This document shows positions 6,853 through 13,460 of a DNA stretch of 13,460 nt, in pieces. The stretch covers positions 1 through 13,460 of the forward strand of contig JAGQTR010000421.1 in NCBI GenBank assembly GCA_020438915.1, written 5' to 3'. Both the position numbers and the translations under genes were made by a program. Within the stretch, counting starts at the first letter, position 1. Every line of letters starts with the position of its first letter. This stretch comes from Mycobacterium sp. Lineage in GTDB: Bacteria; Actinomycetota; Actinomycetes; Mycobacteriales; Mycobacteriaceae. The notes beneath the pieces are model-generated. The model saw nothing but the letters and a program-made list of their open reading frames with translations. It was not told the origin of the DNA and ran no database searches.

Positions 6853-8457
6853 GTGGTGCCCGCATCGGTCCTCGGCCGCGTCGCTTCTGTGGTGTGTGTC
6901 GTGGCGATCGCCGCCGGGTGTGCCCGGGGTCAGCAGGATTCATCGCCAGCTGTACCGGATCCGGCGTTGGTGCAGACTGCTGCCGGGGAGGTGCGTGGAA
7001 TCGTCGCCCACGATCACCGGTTCTTCGCTGGAATCCCTTACGCCGCACCGCCCGTCGGGCAGCTACGGTGGAGATCTCCGGCGCCCGCGCCGAGTTGGGA
7101 AGGCGTGCGGGATGCCGGCCACCTCGGGCCGCGGTGCATCCAGGATCTCGGCGGCGACCTCGAACTGGGCCGCCAGACCGATGAGGACTGCCTGACACTC
7201 AATGTCTGGACACCCGCTCCTGGCCCGGATTCGGAACCGGCGCAGCCGAAACCGGTGATGGTGTGGATTCACGGCGGGTCGTTCGTCAACGGCAGCGGCG
7301 GGGTCTATGACGCGCGGCGGTTCGTCGCGCGGGGGAACGTCGTGGTGGTCACGATCAACTATCGGCTCGGCGCGCTGGGCTTCCTGGCCCACCCGGCCCT
7401 CGGGCCCGCGGGGGACGTGGGCAACTACGGTCTGGCCGATCAGCAGGCGGCCCTGCGGTGGGTGCGCGACAACATCGCCCAGTTCGGTGGCGACCCCGCC
7501 AGGGTGACGGTGGCGGGGGAGTCGGCCGGCGGGATGGCGGTGTGCGACCATCTCATCGCCCCCGATTCGCGGGGGCTGTTCGACGCGGCCATCATCTCGA
7601 GCGCACCCTGTCAGGCACAGGCCGCTCTTCCAGTCGCGCAGGCACGCAGCGTCGAGTACGCGGCGCAGGTGGGATGCCTCGACCCGGGGACGGTGGCCGC
7701 GTGCTTGCGGGCGCTGCCAGTGAATAAGCTGCGAAAACCTCTCTGGTACTACGCTATTGGAGACGACGAGCTCATCGGCCCGGTGACCGGCACCCCAGCA
7801 CTGCCCGTGGATCCGGTGCAGGGCTTCGGCGAGGGCCGGGCTGCGCGAGTTCCGGTCATGATGGGAACCACTCGTGATGAGTTCACCCTGTTTGTTGCCT
7901 TGGAATATCTTCGGCACGGCAAGTCCTACACGGCGTCGGACTACCCGGGTCTGCTGGCCGCCACGTTCGGGACCGACGCGCCCGCGGTGGCCGAACAATA
8001 TCCGCTGACGAAGTTCGACAGCGTCCCATTGGCCTATTCGGCGGCTGTCACCGACGGGGCATTCGCCTGCGTCGGCGACCGGATGGCAGATGCGCTGGCT
8101 CGGAACAACGACCGTGCCGTCTACTTCTACGAGTTCAACGATCGCGGTGCACCGGCGCCGGAACCGTTGCGCACCTTGCCGTTTCCCGTTGGGGCCAGCC
8201 ACTCGCTGGAGCTTCGCTACCTGTTCGACGTCGGCGGTGCGCCACCGCTGAATCCCGCCCAGCAGAAGCTCTCCGACCAGATGATCGACTACTGGGCGCA
8301 ATTTGTGACCCACGGTTCCCCGCGGGCGGACGGTCAGCCGGACTGGCCCGCCATCGGTGCTGCCGAGTCGGTGATGTCGCTGCAGCCCGACGGCAGCCGC
8401 ATGATCACCGACTTCGACCGGATACATCACTGCCAGTTCTGGGCCGGACTGCGCTAG
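6853..8457 (+). CDS. Type-B carboxylesterase, putative lipoprotein
   Basis: This 534-aa alpha/beta-hydrolase is of the carboxylesterase/cholinesterase type and hydrolyses carboxylic esters. The triad can be read directly: nucleophile Ser224 in GESAGG, Glu343 in GTTRDEF, and His450 in SHSLEL. The oxyanion-hole HGGS is at 140-143 and the family EDCLTLNV motif at 111-118. The N terminus has a short charged segment, a hydrophobic stretch (VASVVCVVAIAAGC) and a candidate lipobox cysteine at 23, so I infer export and lipidation. It resembles the LipT-like type-B esterases of mycobacteria, but the natural substrate is unknown. The start is uncertain: the GTG at 6853 (or adjacent GTG at 6856) has no good ribosome-binding site, whereas a strong AAGGAAGG at 6810-6817 serves no in-frame start because TGA at 6835-6837 intervenes. 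The gene ends 8 bp from the convergent SDR gene. Confidence 0.9.
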   Translation: MVPASVLGRVASVVCVVAIAAGCARGQQDSSPAVPDPALVQTAAGEVRGIVAHDHRFFAGIPYAAPPVGQLRWRSPAPAPSWEGVRDAGHLGPRCIQDLGGDLELGRQTDEDCLTLNVWTPAPGPDSEPAQPKPVMVWIHGGSFVNGSGGVYDARRFVARGNVVVVTINYRLGALGFLAHPALGPAGDVGNYGLADQQAALRWVRDNIAQFGGDPARVTVAGESAGGMAVCDHLIAPDSRGLFDAAIISSAPCQAQAALPVAQARSVEYAAQVGCLDPGTVAACLRALPVNKLRKPLWYYAIGDDELIGPVTGTPALPVDPVQGFGEGRAARVPVMMGTTRDEFTLFVALEYLRHGKSYTASDYPGLLAATFGTDAPAVAEQYPLTKFDSVPLAYSAAVTDGAFACVGDRMADALARNNDRAVYFYEFNDRGAPAPEPLRTLPFPVGASHSLELRYLFDVGGAPPLNPAQQKLSDQMIDYWAQFVTHGSPRADGQPDWPAIGAAESVMSLQPDGSRMITDFDRIHHCQFWAGLR

Positions 8458-8465
8458 GTCTGCGA

Positions 8466-9473
8466 TCAGGGGTCGACGAGTCCCTGCGCGCGAGCCCATT
8501 CCTCGACCCGGGCCATGCCCTCGTCGATAGAGACCAGGGGCTGGTACCCGAGCACCTTCTGCGCCTTGGCGATCGAGTAGGTGCCCGGTCGGTTGAGCAA
8601 CCACATGGTGCCGGAGCACAGATCGTTCTTTCGCCCCATGCGGCGCAGCAGGGAGCCCACCGCGTCCGCGAGCGGTGCGGCCACCTGCATGGGCCGGGTG
8701 CGGATGGTGCCACCGCTCATCTTCGCCAGGTGGCCGAAGAATTCGCCGCAGCGCACCCCCGCACCATCGCTGATGATGAAGACCTGACCGACGGCTTCCT
8801 CGGCGGCGACCACGAGCGCCATGGCGTCGACGAAGTTGTCGATGTAGACCGGTGAGAAGACGCCGTTCCCGCCGTTGGGCAACGGGAAGCCCAGTGGCTT
8901 ACGCACCTCGGCGATCGGTGATCGCACCCATACTGAACCGGGTCCCCACACATCGCCAGGCCGGATCACCGTCACCTCGATCTCCTTGGCGGCGTGCGCA
9001 GTGAGCACGACGGCCTCGGAGTTGATCTTGGTGTCGGTGTAGACGTCTCCGTTCACCTGGACCGGATAGGTCTCGTCGACACCGTCGGGGAAGTCGAAGC
9101 CGAACGCGGCGATCGAGGAGAGGTGCACGAACCGGCGCACCCCCGCCTCAACCGACGCCTTCAACACCGCACTGGTGCCCAGGACGTTGACCCGCCACGC
9201 TTGCTCGAGCGGGAACGCCGCGCCCAGCAGCGCCGCGGTGTGGATCACGGTGTCGACGCCGTCGAGGCCCGCCGCCCACTGTTGCGGCTGGGTGGTATCG
9301 CCGGCCACCACGTCGTTCTTCGGATCGGCGACCAGGTCGACACCGCTCACCTGGGCGCCCAGTGCGCGCAATCGCTGCGCCACGGCACGACCGATGAATC
9401 CGGTTGCGCCGGTGATGAATATCGTCCGGCCCGCCAGCGATGGGGCCGGTCGGTCGAGTTCTTCGCTCTTCAT
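8466..9473 (-). CDS. Extended SDR family NAD(P)-dependent dehydrogenase/epimerase (3-beta-HSD-like)
   Basis: This 335-aa protein is an extended short-chain dehydrogenase/reductase. The N-terminal cofactor motif is GATGFIG (Gly22, Gly25, Gly28). The catalytic residues are Ser119/Ser120 in HLSSIAAFG and the YxxxK pair Tyr145/Lys149. Asp at the end of the second beta strand (SGVDLVAD) favours NAD over NADP. The family includes sugar epimerases, 3-beta-hydroxysteroid dehydrogenases and dihydroflavonol reductases; the substrate cannot be read from sequence. Two adjacent starts are possible: ATG at 9473 has AAGG at good distance and touches the upstream cupin stop (TGATG), and GTG at 9476 lies one codon earlier. 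Either way the gene is translationally coupled to the cupin and forms a two-gene operon with it. Confidence 0.88.
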   Translation of the reverse strand: MKSEELDRPAPSLAGRTIFITGATGFIGRAVAQRLRALGAQVSGVDLVADPKNDVVAGDTTQPQQWAAGLDGVDTVIHTAALLGAAFPLEQAWRVNVLGTSAVLKASVEAGVRRFVHLSSIAAFGFDFPDGVDETYPVQVNGDVYTDTKINSEAVVLTAHAAKEIEVTVIRPGDVWGPGSVWVRSPIAEVRKPLGFPLPNGGNGVFSPVYIDNFVDAMALVVAAEEAVGQVFIISDGAGVRCGEFFGHLAKMSGGTIRTRPMQVAAPLADAVGSLLRRMGRKNDLCSGTMWLLNRPGTYSIAKAQKVLGYQPLVSIDEGMARVEEWARAQGLVDP

Positions 9474-10033
9474 CACGCCTTCGGGTTGGTGTATCCGACG
9501 GTCCCGCCGGTGAGGTAGGTGATGGTACCCAGGCCCTGCTCTGCGGCCAGCGAACCGGTCAGGTAGCTGATCAGCGCGGCATCCAGAATCGAGTGGAAGC
9601 TGCCGTCATCGTTGAAGTTGATGTTGGCGCCGGTGACCCGGAAAAGCACAACAGTGTCTTCGGTATTGGATTCGGGGCAGGCCAGCGTATGCACCGATGC
9701 GCCCGGCTCGAACAGGTAGGAGCCCGCGGTCTGCGGCTGGTCGGCGTACTCGAGGTAGTGCCAGCTGCCGCTGATCGTCCACGCATCCACCGCGCCGGTG
9801 TGATAGTGCAGCGCGATCCGGGCACCGGGCTCGAATGTGGCCAGCACCACCCATTCACCGAGTTCCATGTCCAGCCGTAGCGGCTTGAAGTGCACGCCGG
9901 CGCCGAGTGAATTCTTGATCAGCGGGATGTCCTTCTCGTTCACCGTCAGCAGCTCGCCCTGTGGCAGCGCGACCAGTGGCAGGGGCGCTCCGGTGGAGGT
10001 GGCCGCCGGGGCGGGTGCAAGCGTCGTGGTCAT
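9473..10033 (-). CDS. Cupin-domain protein, 2,4'-dihydroxyacetophenone dioxygenase-like
   Basis: This 186-aa single-domain cupin resembles the 2,4'-dihydroxyacetophenone dioxygenase (DAD) group, non-heme iron enzymes that cleave a C-C bond in hydroxylated aryl ketones. Candidate metal ligands are His76 and His78 in LHYHTG, Glu95 in YLEY, and His115 in ASVHTL, close to the His/His/Glu/His set I recall for DAD. In the first cupin motif the usual Glu position holds Asp83, so Glu95 may be the acidic ligand. The C-terminal part (residues 140-186) contains the catalytic-domain-like segment DDGSFHSILDAALIS. The ribosome-binding site AAGGA (complement of 10042-10046) lies 8 nt before the ATG. It is the first gene of the cupin-SDR operon and diverges from the AraC regulator. 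Ring or ketone cleavage is inferred; other cupin activities cannot be excluded. Confidence 0.8.
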   Translation of the reverse strand: MTTTLAPAPAATSTGAPLPLVALPQGELLTVNEKDIPLIKNSLGAGVHFKPLRLDMELGEWVVLATFEPGARIALHYHTGAVDAWTISGSWHYLEYADQPQTAGSYLFEPGASVHTLACPESNTEDTVVLFRVTGANINFNDDGSFHSILDAALISYLTGSLAAEQGLGTITYLTGGTVGYTNPKA

Positions 10034-10098
10034 GTGTTCTGTCCTTCTGTTGTGGGCTAATTGGTGATCTCCACCTTTCTCGGCCGCCGCGGCGAAGT

Positions 10099-10136
10099 CT
10101 TGACAGCAGGGGACATCTTCTTGACAGTGGGGGACA
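10099..10136 (+). promoter_or_regulatory. Tandem AraC-type operator, pair 1 (upstream of cupin operon and araC gene)
   Basis: Two 17-bp sites stand in direct repeat: CTTGACAGCAGGGGACA at 10099-10115 and CTTGACAGTGGGGGACA at 10120-10136. They are separated by 4 bp, giving a 21-bp period. Read on the cupin strand each site is TGTC, six bases, then TGTCAAG, so TGTC recurs one helical turn apart. The second site ends on the first base of the regulator start codon, so binding would also block or tune regulator expression. The near end is 65 bp from the cupin start codon. Confidence 0.75.
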
Positions 10137-11149
10137 TGCCGGTGATCCGTGGCACATGTTTGACCGGCTACCCCGCGCTCGTGGAGGAACTCGGCGGGAA
10201 CCCCGATGCGCTGCTTGCGCGCGCCGGCATCCGGCGTGCCGATGTGGGGCGCTCCGATGTGTTCTTCACCTATCTGGCGTTGATTCAGGTGCTGGAATCG
10301 GCTGCGGCATACACGAATACACCCGACTTCGGCCGACGGCTGGCGCAGCGACAGGGTATCGACATTCTGGGGGCGGTCGGTGTCGCGGCGCGCACGGCGG
10401 GCACCGTCGTCCAGGCGCTGGACACCTGTGCGCGTTACCTCGCCGCCTACAGCCCCGCGATCTCAGTAGGCCTGTCCCCGTTGGCCGACGATCGATTCCG
10501 CTTCTTGGAGTTCCGGGTTCTCATCGCGCACCCGCCAGCACACCCACAGGTGATCGAGCTGTCCCTCGGAGTCATGCTCCGGGTGCTGAGGTTCCTGCTG
10601 GGATCCGCCTATGCACCGACCGTCGTGCATCTGACCCATTATCCGCTCGGTCCCCGCAAGGACTATCTGCGCTACTTCTCCTGCACACCTCGCTTCGGTG
10701 AACCGCGTGCGGGTTTTACCCTCACCGCCGTTGACCTGGACCGACCGCTGGTGTGCGACGAGGTGGCTCATCGCGCGATGCTCGAGTATCTCGACAGCAT
10801 CATCGACCGCCACGATCCGGGGATGATCACTCCGGTCCGCGAACTGGTGCGGCAACTGCTGCCGACCGGGGCCGCTTCGCTGCCGGTGATCGCCAGCCAG
10901 TTCCGGCTACACCCCAAGGGGCTGCAACGGCGGCTGGCGGCCGAAGGGACGACGTTCGCGGCGCTCGTCGACGATGTGCGCCGCGAGATGGCCCAGCGCT
11001 ACCTGCGTGATACCACGATGACGTTGTCGCACCTGGCTCGCGAACTCGGCTACGCCGAGCAGAGCGTGCTCACCCGGTCGTGTCGACGCTGGTTCGGATC
11101 CAGCCCGGTGCTGCTGAGAGAACGATTTCGCTCCGCGTCTGTCTCCTGA
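10136..11149 (+). CDS. AraC-family transcriptional regulator, VirS-like
   Basis: This 337-aa regulator has an N-terminal ligand-sensing domain of the arabinose-binding-like type found in VirS and related actinobacterial and pseudomonad regulators (roughly residues 15-200). A C-terminal AraC DNA-binding domain with two helix-turn-helix units follows (roughly 240-332). The second helix-turn-helix is seen as MTLSHLARELGYAEQSVLTRSCRRWFGSSP. The ATG at 10136 is chosen because family members start with a similar residue pattern (MPVIRGTCLTGYPALVEELGG). Upstream in-frame TTG (10061) and GTG (10064) codons would translate through the two operator sites. Identical tandem sites flank the gene on both sides, so it probably controls the cupin-SDR operon, the downstream alcohol dehydrogenase and itself. 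The inducer is unknown, perhaps a substrate or product of those enzymes. The stop codon lies inside site 3. Confidence 0.92.
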   Translation: MPVIRGTCLTGYPALVEELGGNPDALLARAGIRRADVGRSDVFFTYLALIQVLESAAAYTNTPDFGRRLAQRQGIDILGAVGVAARTAGTVVQALDTCARYLAAYSPAISVGLSPLADDRFRFLEFRVLIAHPPAHPQVIELSLGVMLRVLRFLLGSAYAPTVVHLTHYPLGPRKDYLRYFSCTPRFGEPRAGFTLTAVDLDRPLVCDEVAHRAMLEYLDSIIDRHDPGMITPVRELVRQLLPTGAASLPVIASQFRLHPKGLQRRLAAEGTTFAALVDDVRREMAQRYLRDTTMTLSHLARELGYAEQSVLTRSCRRWFGSSPVLLRERFRSASVS

Positions 11150-11177
11150 TGTCAAGGACTTGTCTCATGCTGTCAAG
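11140..11177 (-). promoter_or_regulatory. Tandem AraC-type operator, pair 2 (upstream of alcohol dehydrogenase)
   Basis: On the - strand the sites read CTTGACATCAGGAGACA (11140-11156) and CTTGACAGCATGAGACA (11161-11177), again with a 4-bp spacer and exact 21-bp period. Relative to the alcohol dehydrogenase they point the same way as pair 1 does relative to the cupin gene. The near end is 34 bp before the dehydrogenase start codon. Site 3 overlaps the end of the regulator gene. Confidence 0.75.
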
Positions 11178-11211
11178 ACGGCGTCAGGGCGCCCGGGGCA
11201 GGCTCTATCAC

Positions 11212-12318
11212 ATGCCGAACACGATGCGCGCGGTCCTGATGCAAGACACCAGACTGCGGGTCCAGGAGGTACCCGAGCCGGTGCCGGGCCCCGGAGAGGT
11301 CCTGGTCGACGTTCTCGCGTGCGGAATCTGCGGTTCGGACCTGCACTGCGCGATGCACGGGGCGGACTTGAATGCAGCCGCCGAAGAGGTGACGGGCGCC
11401 GGGCTGGTGGACCTGTCACAGCCGATCGTGTTCGGTCACGAGTTCGTCGGACGCATCGCGTCCTACGGGCCCGGTACCGAACAGCGCATTCAGGTGGGCA
11501 GCCGGGTGGTGTCGATGCCGTTCCTGCTGCGCGAACAGCCGGTGATGTTGGGTTTCGCCGGCGCCGAGGCGCCCGGCGGGTACGCCGAGCGGATGCTGCT
11601 CTCAGAGCCGCTGCTCATCGAGGTACCCGATCACGTTTCCACCGAGCTGGCCGCGCTGACCGAGCCGCTCGCGGTCGCCTATCGCACGGTGGCGCGCGCT
11701 GACGTCAGCTCCGATGACGTCGCTCTCGTGGTCGGTTGCGGTCCGATCGGGTTGGCAGTCATTGCGGTGCTCAAGATGAAGGGAATCGGGCCGATAGTGG
11801 CATCCGATCTTTCTGCACAACGTCGTTCTCTGGCGAAGCAACTGGGTGCCGACGTCGTCATCGACCCGCAAGAAGGATCGCCGTTCGAGGCGTTGATGGC
11901 GGCGGCCGCGACGGATGATCCCGCACGGATGGCTCCACCGAACCCGCTGCTGGGGCAGGCGCCGTTGCGGCCCACGGTCGCCTTCGAATGTGTCGGGGTG
12001 CCCGGGCTGATTCAGCAGCTGGTCGCGGGAGTTCCACCGGGTTCGCGCATCGCGGTAGCCGGCCTGAACATGCAATCAGACGACTTCAAACCGTCGCAGT
12101 GCATCCTCAAGGAACTCGATCTCCGGTTTTCGCTCTACTACAGCCCGGAGGAGTTCGCCGAGACGTTTGCGCACCTGGTAGCTGGCGATTTCGATGTTGC
12201 CCCGCTGCTCACCGGCACCGTGGGGCTTGGCGGCGTGGCCGATGCGTTTGAACGGCTACGCTCCAACCCGCAGGATGCGAAAATTCTGCTCGACCCCACT
12301 CGAGGTCAGGGGCCGTAG
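11212..12318 (+). CDS. Zinc-dependent medium-chain alcohol dehydrogenase
   Basis: This 368-aa protein belongs to the medium-chain zinc alcohol dehydrogenase superfamily. Catalytic-zinc ligands are readable as Cys40 in CGICGSDLH and His76/Glu77 in GHEFVG, with a further acidic ligand likely in TEPLAVAYR. The nucleotide site is GCGPIG (175-180), and Asp199 at the end of the second beta strand indicates NAD(H). The usual structural-zinc lobe with four closely spaced cysteines is absent: the region after GHE has no cysteines. A roughly 25-residue stretch between the Cys40 and His76 motifs is longer than typical. The ATG at 11212 has GGCAGG upstream; ATG at 11224 is an alternative, and the open frame further upstream runs through the operator and is unlikely to be translated. 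Substrate is unknown; secondary alcohols or diol-like compounds are typical. The 3' end overlaps the convergent ANTAR-GGDEF gene by 13 bp. Confidence 0.9.
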   Translation: MPNTMRAVLMQDTRLRVQEVPEPVPGPGEVLVDVLACGICGSDLHCAMHGADLNAAAEEVTGAGLVDLSQPIVFGHEFVGRIASYGPGTEQRIQVGSRVVSMPFLLREQPVMLGFAGAEAPGGYAERMLLSEPLLIEVPDHVSTELAALTEPLAVAYRTVARADVSSDDVALVVGCGPIGLAVIAVLKMKGIGPIVASDLSAQRRSLAKQLGADVVIDPQEGSPFEALMAAAATDDPARMAPPNPLLGQAPLRPTVAFECVGVPGLIQQLVAGVPPGSRIAVAGLNMQSDDFKPSQCILKELDLRFSLYYSPEEFAETFAHLVAGDFDVAPLLTGTVGLGGVADAFERLRSNPQDAKILLDPTRGQGP

Positions 12319-13451
12319 GTATGTCCGCCACCCCGCCGTTTGGCTTGGTACATGGCTTTGTCGGCACGTTCCAGCGCGTCGTCCAGTTGGCCGGGCATCA
12401 GCATGGCGATGCCGATGCTGACCCTGCCGCGCGAGTTGGCCGCTACCATCTCGACCAGCTTCTGGGCCAGTGTCTGGGCATGGGCGGTGGAGGTGTGCGG
12501 CAATAGCGCAGCGAATTCGTCGCCGCCGATGCGGGCGAAGACATCGGAGAGGCGCAACCGACGGCTGATGATGTCGGCCACGCTTTTGAGGTACTCATCG
12601 CCGGCCGCGTGACCGAACTGGTCGTTGATCTGTTTGAGTCCGTCGAGGTCGATCATGAGCACCGCTGCCTCGTCGTCGTAGCCGTGGCGTCGGGCCAGCG
12701 ACTGATAGCGGGCGAGCTCTTCTTCGAATCGACTGCGGTTGAGTACGCCTGTCAGAGCGTCTCGGCTGGCCCGTCGTCTGAGCAACTCGTCATCGCGCTT
12801 GCGGGCGGAGATGTCCTCAATGAGCGATATGAAGTACAGCGGCTCACCAGCCGCGTCACGCACAATGGACACCGAGAGGCGGATCCAAATGAGATGGCCG
12901 TCCGCGGCGTAGTAGCGCTTGTCCATCTGATAGCTGGTGATCTCGCCGTTCATCAGCCGGGTGGCCTCTTTCACGTCGGTATCAAGGTCATCGGGATGGG
13001 TGATGTCCTGGAACGTCAGCTGCCTCAATTCATGCTGGTGGTAGCCGGTGATCCGGCACAGCGCGTGGTTTGCTCTTTCGAAACTGCCGTCGAGACCGAT
13101 GACGGCGAGGCCGATCGGTGCGTTGGCGAACACCGTTTCGTATAGTGCTTCACCGGCGCGCTCGCCATCAGGGGCCTGATCGGGCTGTGAATCGCCGGCA
13201 CGGCGCACCGCGTCATCGACGATGCGTTGGGCCACCTCGGTTAACGCGCAATGGTCGGTCTGGCTGAGCACCCTCAGCTGAGTAAACGCCTCCTCGCTGG
13301 TGCCCCCGCTACGTCCCCGAATCAGGCCGATTGCTTGGTAGATAATTCGCTGGGCGGACATCGTTTCGTGCAAACCGGCGATGTCCAAGGGCGGTTCAGA
13401 AGATCCGTGACCATCGGCGATGGACTCCCCATCGCCGGTATCCGTCATCAT
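12306..13451 (-). CDS. ANTAR-PAS-GGDEF protein, putative diguanylate cyclase
   Basis: This 381-aa cytoplasmic signalling protein has three domains in order. Residues about 25-80 match an ANTAR domain (AIGLIRGRSGGTSEEAFTQL, then LTEVAQRIV), which in other proteins binds dual hairpins in nascent RNA and prevents termination. Residues about 103-220 form a PAS sensor (NAPIGLAVIGLDGSFERANHA) with its PAC end (EDISARKR). Residues about 235-378 are a GGDEF domain with an intact active site GGDEF at 309-313 and an RxxD inhibitory site (Arg300, Asp303), so c-di-GMP synthesis with product feedback is expected. No EAL domain follows. There is no membrane segment. The start is the double ATG at 13451/13448; only 9 bases of upstream sequence are in the window, so the promoter cannot be judged. 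Confidence 0.9.
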   Translation of the reverse strand: MMTDTGDGESIADGHGSSEPPLDIAGLHETMSAQRIIYQAIGLIRGRSGGTSEEAFTQLRVLSQTDHCALTEVAQRIVDDAVRRAGDSQPDQAPDGERAGEALYETVFANAPIGLAVIGLDGSFERANHALCRITGYHQHELRQLTFQDITHPDDLDTDVKEATRLMNGEITSYQMDKRYYAADGHLIWIRLSVSIVRDAAGEPLYFISLIEDISARKRDDELLRRRASRDALTGVLNRSRFEEELARYQSLARRHGYDDEAAVLMIDLDGLKQINDQFGHAAGDEYLKSVADIISRRLRLSDVFARIGGDEFAALLPHTSTAHAQTLAQKLVEMVAANSRGRVSIGIAMLMPGQLDDALERADKAMYQAKRRGGGHTYGP

Positions 13452-13460
13452 CGCCGAACT

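Noticed and set aside
7063..8619. Long open frame (518 codons) on the - strand opposite the esterase
   Set aside because: The + strand frame carries a complete esterase triad and a lipoprotein signal. The antisense product is rich in Arg, His and Gly with no recognisable domain, typical of shadow frames in high-GC DNA.
10101..10127. TTGACA at 10101 and 10122 as sigma -35 boxes
   Set aside because: No -10 box sits at the right spacing, and the TTGACA copies of pair 2 point the opposite way, into the regulator gene. They are better explained as parts of the repeated 17-bp sites.
10061..10135. N-terminal extension of the AraC regulator from TTG 10061 or GTG 10064
   Set aside because: The extension consists largely of the two operator repeats, and the family N terminus starts at the ATG at 10136.
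11080..11211. N-terminal extension of the alcohol dehydrogenase into the regulator gene
   Set aside because: It overlaps the regulator 3' end and the operator pair, and adds 44 unmatched residues before the normal enzyme start.
1..13460. CRISPR arrays, insertion sequences, tRNA or rRNA genes
   Set aside because: I saw no regularly spaced repeat array, no transposase or integrase motif, no terminal inverted repeats and no tRNA-like cloverleaf.

Overview
The window is high-GC DNA with actinobacterial codon use. The left 5.5 kb is the mycofactocin (mft) biosynthesis cluster in its mycobacterial order (3' end of mftC, then mftD, mftE, mftF, mftG). The protein sequences closely resemble the Mycobacterium tuberculosis set as I remember it, so the likely source is a Mycobacterium/Mycolicibacterium species or a close relative. 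No tool was run; all assignments come from reading motifs and from remembered families.

Region 1 (1-5515, + strand): mycofactocin maturation. MftC (radical SAM) modifies the MftA precursor peptide, MftE (creatininase-like peptidase) releases the modified Val-Tyr core, MftD (FMN enzyme) converts it to the redox-active pre-mycofactocin, MftF (GT2 glycosyltransferase) adds glucose units, and MftG (GMC flavoprotein) reoxidises the reduced cofactor towards respiration. mftR, mftA and mftB would lie left of the window. mftC-mftD are 15 bp apart, mftD-mftE are separated by a longer 141-bp gap, mftE-mftF overlap by ATGA, and mftF-mftG are 11 bp apart.

Region 2 (5481-8457): a cytochrome P450 on the - strand, whose 3' end overlaps mftG by 35 bp, and a divergently transcribed type-B carboxylesterase with a lipoprotein signal. 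Their shared 112-bp upstream region carries a near-perfect 14-bp palindrome that overlaps a possible -35 box.

Region 3 (8466-12318): an oxidative accessory module. A two-gene - strand operon (cupin resembling 2,4'-dihydroxyacetophenone dioxygenase, then an extended SDR dehydrogenase/epimerase) is divergent from an AraC-family regulator, which is followed by a zinc-dependent medium-chain alcohol dehydrogenase. The most interesting signal is here. A 17-bp box, consensus CTTGACAKCAGGRGACA, occurs four times as two tandem pairs, each with exactly 21-bp period (17-bp site plus 4-bp spacer). One pair lies upstream of the cupin operon and one upstream of the alcohol dehydrogenase, in the same orientation relative to each target. 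This is the geometry of classical AraC half-sites and predicts a compact regulon run by the central regulator.

Region 4 (12306-13451, - strand): a protein with ANTAR, PAS and GGDEF domains in that order, an uncommon joining of an RNA-binding antiterminator domain to a diguanylate cyclase. It converges on the alcohol dehydrogenase with a 13-bp overlap.

No tRNA, rRNA, CRISPR array, insertion sequence or integrase is visible. No gene-free stretch exceeds 141 bp.
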